Shown here: piece by piece, positions 8,839 through 18,021 of the stretch | Position numbering within the stretch: position 1 is the first letter of the stretch | Layout: each line of letters opens with the position of its first letter | Assembly: GCF_900110105.1 (NCBI RefSeq) | Contig: NZ_FOCL01000003.1 | Location: 248,001-312,000 of the forward strand | Source: Mucilaginibacter gossypiicola | Lineage (GTDB): Bacteria > Bacteroidota > Bacteroidia > Sphingobacteriales > Sphingobacteriaceae | Direction: 5' to 3' | DNA: 64,000 nucleotides | Made by a program: the position numbers and the translations under genes | The notes under the pieces: generated by a model | The model's input: only the letters and a program-made list of their open reading frames with translations | What the model was told of the DNA's origin: nothing | The model's database searches: none

Positions 8839-10473
8839 TTACTTGGTTAACCAGGTGTCTTTAGTAAGGTCGTCTGTACCGCCGAACTGCGATGCAAGTG
8901 CAGCCTTATTGTTTGCTGCGTTATATGCACCCTCAGAAACAGGGTACTGCCAGCGACGCGGGATCAGGTTATTTGGAGTTCCAATACCACTACCACCCTG
9001 CGTAAATGCAGGTATGCCGGTTCTCCTGAAGTTGTAGAAAGCTTCCCATCCTGAGTTATTGAACATAGAAATATATTTCTGTGTAAGGATTTGAGTTAAT
9101 CCAGCCGCGTTATCGCCTGCATAAACAACTTTAGCCAAAAATGAAGGGATATCTACTGTAGCGGTACCCCATGGATCACCTTGCTTAATGTTTTTAGGGT
9201 TAATTGAAGTCTCGGTTGATGCGATTGGGAAGGTAATAGTTAAAGACTGGCCGTTGGTTAAACCGTATAATGCCAATGAAGCATTGATACCGTTATTGTA
9301 CCAGGTTGCCGCGCTACCTGTAGCCCATCCCCTGTTTATACCTTCTGCAATGTTGAAACACATCTCAGAGTAACCGATAAACACAAACGGCTCTGCATTT
9401 GCACCGGTTGACGAAACATAATAACGGGTGTAGTTACTGAAAGAGTATATACCGTTGTTTGAGTTGGTTAACAAGGCCGGTTGTGCCTGGTTCATATCAG
9501 AACCAACATAGGCCGAGAAATCACTGAAAGTTTTGCCACCGCTGATCTGTAAAGGAGCCGGCGTAGAGGTTACAAACAAACGCGGATCTGATGTTGCAGT
9601 TTCAATATTGATATAAGTACTGCCTGGATTAGCATAGTTGTTATACGGATTTAAACCCAAAGAAAAAGTTGAGTAACGGTTAACAGCGTTAAAACGGTAA
9701 ACCAGGTTATCACCGTTTCCGGTCATGATCGGATACTTGGTTGGGTTACCTAATATAGCTGCAAACTGTTGAGGAATCTGCAGATCGGTATTATCTGTAG
9801 CGCGTTTGCTCAGGCTGATCAGGATACGCAGACGGTAAGTATTGATCACTTTTTGCCATTGCTGATAAGTAAGGTTAAAAATATCACCCTGATTTGCATC
9901 GATAGCGGTATTGGCAAGGCTTGGATTAGCAGTTACCAACGCGCCAATTAATGTATTGGCTGTTTCTAACTGGGCAAGTGCAGCTTTGTAAACATCGTGC
10001 TGCGTATCATATTTAGGTGTAAGGTTTGTAGGATCACCCGCTTGAGAAAACGGGATGTCACCTACTCTTTGGCTCAACCAAATGCCAGAATAAGCTTTGA
10101 AAAACTCACCTAAAGCATAATATTTATTGGTTTGATTGCCCAACTGAGCAGTAGCCTGCTGCTCAAGTTTAAGCGTGTACTTCAATATATCATAACTATC
10201 AGATGTATTACCAAAGTTATAAGTATTGGTCCCCCTATAATATGAATAGTTAGCAACTATATATTGATCAGCAACTGCGGTATAACCGAAAGGTTGCTCA
10301 TCACTACGGCTCAGCGTTGCAGTTATATGGTTCAATAGCAACGATAAAGGTACTATTGAATTTGAGCCAGCCACGTTGGGGTTATTAATCAAATCCCCTT
10401 TCTGACAGCCGGTTATTGATACCATGCCCATTGTTAACAACAGGGCAAATGGGATTAATGATTTTATTTTCAT
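8839..10473 (-). CDS. SusD/RagB-like outer membrane lipoprotein (SusD-like_2 type)
   Basis: This 544-residue lipoprotein has a lipobox at residues 20-23 (SITGC after a hydrophobic signal). It is the surface substrate-binding lid of a SusC/SusD pair. Supporting features are the TPR-like helices with W-K-V-INTYRLRILISLSKRA, characteristic of the SusD and RagB outer membrane lipoprotein group, and the C-terminal NSGWEAFYNFRRTGIPAF and NNLIPRRWQYPVSE segments typical of this subfamily. Its gene follows the SusC gene by 26 bases on the same strand. The ligand cannot be told from sequence. The adjacent phosphatase and the lack of any glycoside hydrolase argue against a simple starch-like system. 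Ligands of this subfamily are generally not known. Confidence 0.9.
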   Translation of the reverse strand: MKIKSLIPFALLLTMGMVSITGCQKGDLINNPNVAGSNSIVPLSLLLNHITATLSRSDEQPFGYTAVADQYIVANYSYYRGTNTYNFGNTSDSYDILKYTLKLEQQATAQLGNQTNKYYALGEFFKAYSGIWLSQRVGDIPFSQAGDPTNLTPKYDTQHDVYKAALAQLETANTLIGALVTANPSLANTAIDANQGDIFNLTYQQWQKVINTYRLRILISLSKRATDNTDLQIPQQFAAILGNPTKYPIMTGNGDNLVYRFNAVNRYSTFSLGLNPYNNYANPGSTYINIETATSDPRLFVTSTPAPLQISGGKTFSDFSAYVGSDMNQAQPALLTNSNNGIYSFSNYTRYYVSSTGANAEPFVFIGYSEMCFNIAEGINRGWATGSAATWYNNGINASLALYGLTNGQSLTITFPIASTETSINPKNIKQGDPWGTATVDIPSFLAKVVYAGDNAAGLTQILTQKYISMFNNSGWEAFYNFRRTGIPAFTQGGSGIGTPNNLIPRRWQYPVSEGAYNAANNKAALASQFGGTDDLTKDTWLTK

Positions 10474-10499
10474 AAATTTTCTTTAAATCAATGTGATAA

Positions 10500-13400
10500 T
10501 TAGAATGTTAAATGGATGTTGAAACCGTAACGACGGGCTGTTGGGCTTTCAAGGTCGCTTCCGCCATTTCCACCAACTAAACTACGATCTGACGCATTAT
10601 AGCCTGATGCAAACTGGTCAAGGTCAATATCTTTACGTGCTGCAAAATAAAGCAGGTTTCTGCCCACAACCGAGAAGGTTACTTTTTTAATAAATGAACC
10701 TCTTAACATACTTGCAGGTAATGAATAACCTAAACTTGCTTCACGCAATTTTGCATATGAGCGGCTAATCATATAGTACTCATCAAAATTGCCGCCGATA
10801 CCACTCGATACATAGCTCTGTACTGTTACAGGAATTGTATTAGGAGCAAAAGTCAGGTCTTTTAAGTTAGCTATCTGACCGCCAACAAATATTGGTGTAC
10901 CGCTTACAATGTGAACACCAGGGCCAACGTATGATGGCGTTGCACCTACGGTACCTTCATTGGTACTTTTCCACTCAGCTAAACGGGCTGCACCGAAAGC
11001 ACCGGTAGCAGTTTCCAGATCGGTACCACCATTCATTGCCTGGTAGTAAGTTCTGTCGTAAATTTTACCACCGATACGGCCATCAAACTGGAAGCTTAAA
11101 ATAAAGCCTTTGTAAGTGAACGTGTTGGTAATACCAAATGAGAAATCAGGGTTAGCATAACCTAACAAGCCCTGGTTGCTGATACCACCCGGAGAAGTAA
11201 GAGGCACACCACCAGATACTTTACCGGTTGCATCAACCGAATAAGTGTTAACGATATTACCGTTACCGTCTCTTACGAATTTGGTACCGTAGATAGCGTC
11301 AGGCCTGTCGCCAACAACATAGTTATGGTTGTTTTGCTGTAAAGTTGATACACCGTTATAAATTGATTTAATAGTTTCTTTGTAAGTTGAATAGTTTACG
11401 TTAACATCCCAGTTAAGACCATTAGGGTTTTTCAACACAGAACCCATCAACTCAACCTCGAAACCTCTTTTACGTGTAGTTACACCATTTACCAATTGGT
11501 TTGTGTTGCCTGTAGAGGTAGCTACACCCAATGGAAAAATGTTAGGACCATTCTCGGTAGTAAAGTAAGTACCATTTAAACCTAAACGGTTTCCTAAGAA
11601 TTTTGCATCAAAACCAGCTTCGTATGATTTAACGTCGAAAGGTTTGATCTTATCGTTTGAAATTGTATTTGATAAGGTAACTGAAGGTGTACCGTTATAG
11701 AAAGTTGCGGTAGCAATAGGCGACGCATTCAAATATGTTGGACCATTATACGGAGTATACAACTCTGTGCCATAACCTAATAACCCTGTAACCGGTTTTG
11801 AGTTCCAACCGGTACCCAATGCAGTTGAATTTAAAGCATTGTATGAAGTACCGATAGTTGGTGAAGTTAAACCACCCTTAACGTCGGCAAATGAACCACG
11901 CACTTTTAAGAATGAAATAAACTCAGGTAATTTGATGTAGTCAGTAACAACACTGCTGATAGCTACTGATGGATAGAAGAAAGTGTTATTACCTGAAGGT
12001 AATGTTGACAGGTGGTCTACACGGTTGGTAGTATTGATGCTGAAATAATTTTTGTAACCAAAATCAAACGAGTAGTAACCGCTATATACCTGCATTTTTG
12101 AATCAAAATTGTAGATATAAGGTTTACCTGCCGAGTTATTAAGATTGTACACCCCTGGCAAAGCTAAAACCTGAGTTGTACCCCAGTCAGATTTGTATGA
12201 GAATGACCTTGCATTACCACCCAGTAAGCCTGAAATATTCCAGTCACCAAATTTGTGGTTGTAAGTAAATGTCAAATCGGTATTGTTATCTAACAGGTTA
12301 CGGTCATCCTGTCTGTAATCGCCGTACCAGCCAAAAGTATACCATGAAAGGTATTGGTTAAGGTTAGCGCCTGCAGGTACCTGCTCGGTATTTTGCTCAT
12401 CATAAGTATTTAAAGCTTCGCGTAAGCTAACATTCAAATCCTGAGTGATTTTGTAGCTCAATTTTAATGAACCGTAAATAGTTTGCTTGGTTCTGCCTTT
12501 AAGCCATTTATCGGCAATAAACCAGGGGTTATTTAAACGACCGTATTCCTGGGCGTACTGTTGTAAACCCGGAACACCCTGCGGGCCCTGATAGATATTT
12601 TTCAGCGCGTTTACATCATAATCTGCAGAGCCGTATACCTTAAACATGTATACATAACTTTGCGGGCTATAATCAACGTCGGGAATGTTTGGCGAATACA
12701 ATTGGTTAAGGTTCAAATCACCTTCAACACGTAATTTGGGGGTAATATCGTAACCGGCAGCAATCTTAAAGTTATCGATATTTAATTTAGTGTTAGGGAA
12801 ATCACCTTTCTGGTAAGTGTGGCCATAAGAAATATGCATATCATAGTTTGATCCGCTGGCCGCTATAGATAGTGAGTTGGTATTGGTGATACCAGTTTGC
12901 ACAAAGTTTTCAAAGTTTTTTGCACCTCGCGCTAACCAAGGTGTTTTTTGCCTGATACCTGTTGCGGCATCATAAGGGCTGTCATATTGTTGTGTTTGGA
13001 AAACACCATCAAAACGAGGGCCCCATTCTGGCAAACGCTGCGTGTTATCATACAATACGTTGCCGTAAGTATAGGCGAAGTTGCTACCACGGCCATACTC
13101 GGTTTGGCTTTTTGGCAATACAAGGAAGCCTTTTTCCAGCTCTGTAGTGCTATTGAAATCTACCTGCCAGCCTTTTTTATCCTTTGAACCTCTTTTAGTG
13201 GTGATGATGATAGCACCATTAATACCGCGAAAACCATAAAGAGCTGCCGCGTTAGGGCCTTTGAGTACAGTGTAGGTTTCTATGTCATCAGCGTTGTAGT
13301 CATAAGTATCAGAGTTCACGGGCTCACCGTCAACAACGTATAATACATCTTTACTACCGCGCAGTACCACAGTTGGCGCACCTGCAAACTCGGCATTTGC

Positions 13401-13874
13401 ACCAATGCTTAAACCTGCAATTTTACCGGCCAGTGAGTTTAAAGGGTTGGCATCACGGGCAGTTGTTAAAGCATCACCTCTAACCTGCGATTGTGAGTAG
13501 CCTAATTTTTGAAATTCCTTTTTTACACCTAATGCTGTTACTACAACTTCGGATAGCGCTTTTGTATCAGATTTTAAATTAACAGAAAGGTAAACTTCTG
13601 TTCCTATTACTACCTCCTGGGTAGCAAAGCCAATAGTATGGAAAACAAGCGTTTGGCCTTTACTTGCCGAAATGGTAAAACGACCTCCTTCGTTGGTAAG
13701 GCCGCCTTGTTTGGTGTCTTTAATTGTCACGCTTACACCCGGAAGCGGCTGATTGTTATCGTCTAAAACGATGCCTCTGATTGTTAAGGTTTGAGCTTGC
13801 AAGCTACTATAAGTGAACATGCAAACAATCATAACCAGTAGCAATCGTGAAATTTTAAGTAAATTTTGTTTCAT
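10500..13874 (-). CDS. SusC/RagA-type TonB-linked outer membrane transporter
   Basis: The frame gives 1124 residues from the chosen ATG at 13874 (MKQNLLKISRLLLVM, then signal peptide ending SLQAQ). A frame extension to 13898 is possible but would start inside the -7 element, so I reject it. A carboxypeptidase-regulatory-like domain (IRGIVLDDNNQPLPGVSVTI, about 30-105) precedes the plug, which has the SusC signature ALGVKKEFQKLGYS and VLRGSKDVLYVVDGEPV, TVLKGPNAAALYGFRGINGA and IIITTKRG. The rest is a 22-strand barrel ending YGFNIHLTF with the usual terminal Phe. It imports a ligand captured by the SusD partner downstream, using TonB energy. No anti-sigma/ECF pair is adjacent. Confidence 0.93.
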   Translation of the reverse strand: MKQNLLKISRLLLVMIVCMFTYSSLQAQTLTIRGIVLDDNNQPLPGVSVTIKDTKQGGLTNEGGRFTISASKGQTLVFHTIGFATQEVVIGTEVYLSVNLKSDTKALSEVVVTALGVKKEFQKLGYSQSQVRGDALTTARDANPLNSLAGKIAGLSIGANAEFAGAPTVVLRGSKDVLYVVDGEPVNSDTYDYNADDIETYTVLKGPNAAALYGFRGINGAIIITTKRGSKDKKGWQVDFNSTTELEKGFLVLPKSQTEYGRGSNFAYTYGNVLYDNTQRLPEWGPRFDGVFQTQQYDSPYDAATGIRQKTPWLARGAKNFENFVQTGITNTNSLSIAASGSNYDMHISYGHTYQKGDFPNTKLNIDNFKIAAGYDITPKLRVEGDLNLNQLYSPNIPDVDYSPQSYVYMFKVYGSADYDVNALKNIYQGPQGVPGLQQYAQEYGRLNNPWFIADKWLKGRTKQTIYGSLKLSYKITQDLNVSLREALNTYDEQNTEQVPAGANLNQYLSWYTFGWYGDYRQDDRNLLDNNTDLTFTYNHKFGDWNISGLLGGNARSFSYKSDWGTTQVLALPGVYNLNNSAGKPYIYNFDSKMQVYSGYYSFDFGYKNYFSINTTNRVDHLSTLPSGNNTFFYPSVAISSVVTDYIKLPEFISFLKVRGSFADVKGGLTSPTIGTSYNALNSTALGTGWNSKPVTGLLGYGTELYTPYNGPTYLNASPIATATFYNGTPSVTLSNTISNDKIKPFDVKSYEAGFDAKFLGNRLGLNGTYFTTENGPNIFPLGVATSTGNTNQLVNGVTTRKRGFEVELMGSVLKNPNGLNWDVNVNYSTYKETIKSIYNGVSTLQQNNHNYVVGDRPDAIYGTKFVRDGNGNIVNTYSVDATGKVSGGVPLTSPGGISNQGLLGYANPDFSFGITNTFTYKGFILSFQFDGRIGGKIYDRTYYQAMNGGTDLETATGAFGAARLAEWKSTNEGTVGATPSYVGPGVHIVSGTPIFVGGQIANLKDLTFAPNTIPVTVQSYVSSGIGGNFDEYYMISRSYAKLREASLGYSLPASMLRGSFIKKVTFSVVGRNLLYFAARKDIDLDQFASGYNASDRSLVGGNGGSDLESPTARRYGFNIHLTF

Positions 13875-13895
13875 TGCAATACAGTTAGTTTGCAA

Positions 13896-13903
13896 CAAAA
13901 CTA
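13896..13903 (-). promoter_or_regulatory. Bacteroidota-type -7 element for the SusC operon
   Basis: On the minus strand this reads TAGTTTTG, an exact match to TAnnTTTG. It lies about 22 bases upstream of the ATG at 13874. The -33 TTTG is not conserved (ATCC at the expected spacing). The position supports the shorter SusC start. Confidence 0.45.
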
Positions 13904-14079
13904 TCCTCGCTGTATTAAGAAAGGATTTTCACATTAACAACATAGGAATAAGGATTCATGAAGAAATGTATTTTTCGAAGGTATTTTACTACTTAATGTT
14001 AAATATTCCTTAATTCTTTTAACATTCATACAATTTGGCACACACTCAACCTAACTCACTCAAAACCAAACAATAACAC

Positions 14080-14119
14080 AAAAGGGCCGAAATCTTTCTG
14101 GTGAGATTCCGACCCTTTT
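14080..14119 (-). terminator. Rho-independent terminator of the Omp85-type gene
   Basis: A 16-bp stem with two mismatches (AAAAGGGTCGG... pairing with ...CCGCCCTTTT-like arm) follows the stop at 14154 by 35 bases and runs into TTTT on the minus strand. It closes the leftward Omp85-type gene before the SusC promoter region. Confidence 0.7.
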
Positions 14120-14153
14120 CTTTATAGTTTACAAAGGCTTTCGCCAGGGTTAA

Positions 14154-16727
14154 TTACAACCTAAAATTAAGTGATATATAAGGATACCAACCTTCGCTTG
14201 AATGGCCGGCCAATATTTGTAATACCGTTAAACTTGCAGGTGCAAAATATAAGCCACCGCCTGTACCTGTGTGCCACTTATCTGAATGCTCGTCCTCAAT
14301 CCAAACCCGGCCGGCATCATAAAAACCTACCAGGCCTAACTGGCCGGGTATAATATAGCTGGCGATGTCGGCAAGCTTAATGCGTCCCTGCAAATTATTA
14401 AATACCATATGCTTGCCTGCAAAACGGTTTTGCAGATAACCAAGCAGGTTGCCCTGCCCGCCTAAAAACATCGACTGATAAAAAGCAGGTTTACCAAAAC
14501 TTACACCACCGCCAACACGATCGGATAATACAATAGCACCTCCGGGCGTTAGCTTTTGATAATAAGTAAACTCCGGCTTGATCTGTACAAATGATTTGGA
14601 ATAACTATTAAGCCCTTCATAACCCTGTACCGTTACAGTAAAATAATACCCTTTCGTAGGCAGGATATTATTATCCCGCTGATTTGTAGTATAATTTATC
14701 AGTGCGCCAAGATGTGCTTTATCTTTTCCAACTGTTAAGCTATCATAAGAGTTAATAAGCGATGTTTGGTTGATGAACCGCCCGGTATTTTGTGAAAGAT
14801 CGAGATGATAAAACTGAAATGAAGGACCAACGCTGATATCACTGTTTTTACCGGTATGCCAGCGCAAAGCCGGATCAAACTGGTAAATATCATACCGCGT
14901 ACGGTAGTAAGTGCGATAACCCGGAAATTTATTTAAAGGACTTTCATTACCCAGGCCAAAAAAGTTCACCGTATTATCAGGCGACTGGATGTTGGCCTGC
15001 ATAATAAAATCAGCTTTGCCGATGGCATCTATCCACTCCCCCCTGTATTTGATCCTGAAAGCATCAGTAGCAAACGAATGGGTTATCATTACCTGTTGCA
15101 ATGTTGAATAAGGCAACTTCCTGAACCCGTCATGACCGGTATATTGAAAACCCAGGCCAAGTAAAAAACCATCGTCCTTATTTAATGCGGCGGTTGCAAG
15201 GGGCATCCACACATTATATAAGTTAGTTGGTAAAAACTGAGTATTTGATGTATCGTTTGAAAGATGTTTATTTAATTGGCCAACATTGCCGGTAAAATTG
15301 GTACTATCTCTCCGTCCGTAAAATTTTATTGTTTGTGCCGATTGCTTAATCTCAACAGTTTTACTGCCCACACTATCAATCAATCTTAACTTAATAGGCG
15401 AATTGGCATTATCAATAACGATGCGGTCATCTCCGGCAGAAACATACAACCTTATTTCTTTAGTAATCTCGGGCTTGTATACCATATCCATAAACTGATC
15501 TTTGGTTTCGCCATCTTTATTTAGTTTATTAATTGTTATACGCATAGCCTTGTCCGGGGCGTCGGCAACGGTGATCAGCTCGCTTTTATCGGTAGCGCGG
15601 ATATCTACTATCCTATTCGCAAACTTATAATACTCGCTCATTGCTGCCGGTATATTATCACGGCGTTGTTTTAATATAGCAAGCAACTCATTATGCCTCA
15701 ATTTATAGCTTTCTGCGGGCAGCCGTTTTAAACTCTCTTCAAGTACGGCATCTGTTTCTGCTTTAACAAACTCATTGGCAATCTGCATCCACCGCTCGTA
15801 GCTTATTTGCGCATCCGGGTATTGTTTCATGAACCTTGTTTTGAACAGCGAATATTTTACATGCGGAATATCCCCGGTAAAATCTTCAAGTAAAGGATCT
15901 ATCCATGGTAGCGCAGCAATACTCGGAAACACACCCTGAGTAACATGAAATACCTGATCACGATCACGTGGTACAGCTGTATAGGTTTTACCTTTACCAT
16001 TTTTAGTGTCAGCCCAGCGCCACTGATCTTCGTGCCTGTCCCAATCCCCCATCAAAAGATCAAGCATGCGGGCCCGTAAAAAGCCTTCTCCGTCCAGCCT
16101 GTTATCAAAACTTTTAAGCAGCTGCCCTTCCATTTTAAGGGTATTATCTGACGAACCGGTAGGCTCCCTCTCCTCTATCAAACATACAGTACCAACAAAT
16201 AACTTGCTGTATTGTCCAAGGGCAGGGTCTTCAGCCACAACCCCTATAACCGGGTTAGCATGCGGCACGTGCACAGCTTCTGCAAGGGGCGGTACAATCA
16301 AAGCCGAATATGGGTGCTGGCCACTAAACTCGTCGCCAACCCAATCAACAGCAAAGGTGCCTTGCAAATTTTCGGGTAGTAGTTTATCCGGTGTTTTTTC
16401 AACACTGCGCAATACCCATTCGCGGCCGGTTTTATCTTCCAAACGTAACGACTTTGATTCCATGCCACCACCCTGTTTAATAGGAGATAGTCCACCATTT
16501 ATTTGCGATAGCTTTATAACCGGAAGCTTCACTTTCATGGCCCAGTCTTTACGATAATTTTCGCCAAACAGCCAACGGTGAATCCCGCTTACATCATCAT
16601 ATGAAGTATGGACACTTACAACTGTGCTGTCCGAAAATTTTTGCCAGGCCGATGGCGCAATGGCCTGGGCATTAGCATACACAGCCGAACCTGTAAGGAA
16701 TAAAAAAGTGAGTATCTTTTTTGTCAT
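14154..16727 (-). CDS. Omp85-type beta-barrel protein with kinase-like N-terminal half
   Basis: The 857-residue protein has a signal peptide (residues 1-21, ending YANAQ). The C-terminal 350 residues form a BamA/TamA-like surface-antigen barrel: TNQRDNNILPTKGYYF, FLGGQGNLLGYLQNRFAG, GFYDAGRVW and a terminal strand WYPYISLNFRL with final Leu. The N-terminal half has no obvious POTRA repeats. It shows GGGMESKSLRL and GREWVLRSVEK (residues about 65-95), then MLDLLMGDWDRHEDQWRW (about 222) and PRDRDQVF (about 252). These resemble the nucleotide-lobe lysine region, the catalytic loop and the metal-binding Asp of atypical kinases such as HipA, CotH and Fam20. That similarity is my reading and not a known annotation. 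The gene appears monocistronic. Confidence 0.8.
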   Translation of the reverse strand: MTKKILTFLFLTGSAVYANAQAIAPSAWQKFSDSTVVSVHTSYDDVSGIHRWLFGENYRKDWAMKVKLPVIKLSQINGGLSPIKQGGGMESKSLRLEDKTGREWVLRSVEKTPDKLLPENLQGTFAVDWVGDEFSGQHPYSALIVPPLAEAVHVPHANPVIGVVAEDPALGQYSKLFVGTVCLIEEREPTGSSDNTLKMEGQLLKSFDNRLDGEGFLRARMLDLLMGDWDRHEDQWRWADTKNGKGKTYTAVPRDRDQVFHVTQGVFPSIAALPWIDPLLEDFTGDIPHVKYSLFKTRFMKQYPDAQISYERWMQIANEFVKAETDAVLEESLKRLPAESYKLRHNELLAILKQRRDNIPAAMSEYYKFANRIVDIRATDKSELITVADAPDKAMRITINKLNKDGETKDQFMDMVYKPEITKEIRLYVSAGDDRIVIDNANSPIKLRLIDSVGSKTVEIKQSAQTIKFYGRRDSTNFTGNVGQLNKHLSNDTSNTQFLPTNLYNVWMPLATAALNKDDGFLLGLGFQYTGHDGFRKLPYSTLQQVMITHSFATDAFRIKYRGEWIDAIGKADFIMQANIQSPDNTVNFFGLGNESPLNKFPGYRTYYRTRYDIYQFDPALRWHTGKNSDISVGPSFQFYHLDLSQNTGRFINQTSLINSYDSLTVGKDKAHLGALINYTTNQRDNNILPTKGYYFTVTVQGYEGLNSYSKSFVQIKPEFTYYQKLTPGGAIVLSDRVGGGVSFGKPAFYQSMFLGGQGNLLGYLQNRFAGKHMVFNNLQGRIKLADIASYIIPGQLGLVGFYDAGRVWIEDEHSDKWHTGTGGGLYFAPASLTVLQILAGHSSEGWYPYISLNFRL

Positions 16728-17073
16728 GAGGTAATGTGTTTAAGATATAGGGACTTAAAATACAATAAACTAAACCGCTAACAAGAGCCATACCAAACAC
16801 ACAAACAACTAACATACAATAACTTAACAATAGTCAACATAGAAACAAGTGGCGATATATCGTTATTTGTTAAAAGATAGTTCTGAATAACACAATAACA
16901 TAGTTGTTATGGTAATAGCTTTTAAAGCTCTTGCGCAGGTATAAAAATAATCAATCTGCAATCATTTCACATATAAGCCCGGCGGTTATGTTATTACCTT
17001 CCTGATATTGACCTATAAACATTTTGAAGATAAACAGTTTCGATATAGCAAATTTTATTAGTTTTATGACTAT
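16728..17073. other. Divergent intergenic region
   Basis: This 346-base AT-rich stretch separates the leftward Omp85-type gene from the rightward small membrane gene, so it should carry both promoters. I see no clear consensus promoter, RNA gene or repeat. Confidence 0.4.
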
Positions 17074-17373
17074 ATGACCCGCAATGATAAATCGCCACAC
17101 ATCCTTAATGCAGCATCAAATTTACTGGGGCTATGCTTTGTCGTGCTTACTTCGTTAAAATTCCTGAAGCTTTCCGAACGGACTTATATTGACGAAACGG
17201 TAACTATAGCGCTTGTTTTCTTTATGCTAAGCTGCATACTTTCTTTTCTTTCCATCAGGGGAAATATTAAACCAGGAGGCCGTTCAGAAGCGGTGGCCGA
17301 TTACCTTTTTCTTAGCGGGATGATTGTACTATTTATTACCGCTATGCTGATCATATTTAAGGTAATGGTTTAG
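17074..17373 (+). CDS. Small integral membrane protein, function unknown
   Basis: A 99-residue protein with three predicted membrane helices (about residues 12-31, 40-60 and 77-97), linked by a polar loop NIKPGGRSEAVADY. I recognise no family. The ATG start and three well-formed hydrophobic segments support a real gene. It stands alone: the neighbour on its left is divergent and the next gene on its strand starts 650 bases away. Confidence 0.6.
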   Translation: MTRNDKSPHILNAASNLLGLCFVVLTSLKFLKLSERTYIDETVTIALVFFMLSCILSFLSIRGNIKPGGRSEAVADYLFLSGMIVLFITAMLIIFKVMV

Positions 17374-18021
17374 TCGGTCTGATAACCCAATTATTTTTTA
17401 AAAAAGCTTGCCTAACCACGCTGGTTGTCTGCATAAATGCCCATATTATGCCGGGGCATAATCCTTTATTTAGGTGCGCGGTTTTTTTCCTGGCCAAACC
17501 AGCAAAATTAGCTTTTTTCATTGTTGGAAAATACTTTGTAAGAAAAATTTTGCAATAGTGTAAACTTGATTGTAACTTGTATTTCAGTTAACCTTACTGC
17601 ATTTTATTATATCTTACTATTTCTCTCCTGCGCTATAACGCTCTGTTTAAAGTAATTAACAGTGCGTATTGTTTGTTAATAAATAATTTACTGCATATCA
17701 CGGCTTAACGATTTGATAACTTAGGGTTCTCATTATTTAAAAATTGCCCTCCTACATTTATCAAATCATAAGTTTTAGCCGGATATGGGCATGGTTGCAA
17801 CCACTTGTTTAAATTCTGGATAAGGGATTTGTAAAGTGTTTGCAGCTACAATATTTTGATACTTGATATGATTATTATTCAACCTGACAATATTACTGTG
17901 CCTGTCGACCGATTCATTTTCACGACTAATAATTGCTACAGAATCTTTACAAAATCGGGTTATACCTTAATGCCTTTCACAAACAAAATTTCAGGGATCT
18001 ATTGCTAATTGAAATAAAAGG
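17374..18021. other. Long leader region before the ulosonic-acid-like operon
   Basis: This 648-base stretch has no plausible gene. A palindrome TTATGCC-GG-GGCATAA at 17446-17461 may be the terminator of the small membrane gene, but no T-run follows. A near-consensus promoter, TTTG at 17828-17831 and TATTTTG at 17852-17858 with a 20-base spacer, could serve the operon starting at 18022 and would leave a leader of about 155 bases. Confidence 0.35.

Noticed and set aside
13875..13898. Longer N-terminus for the SusC-type protein
   Set aside because: It would begin inside the -7 promoter element and put residues before a standard signal peptide.
17446..17461. Terminator or operator at a perfect TTATGCC palindrome
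   Set aside because: The loop of two bases is too tight for a good stem-loop, no T-run follows and the motif is not repeated elsewhere in the window.
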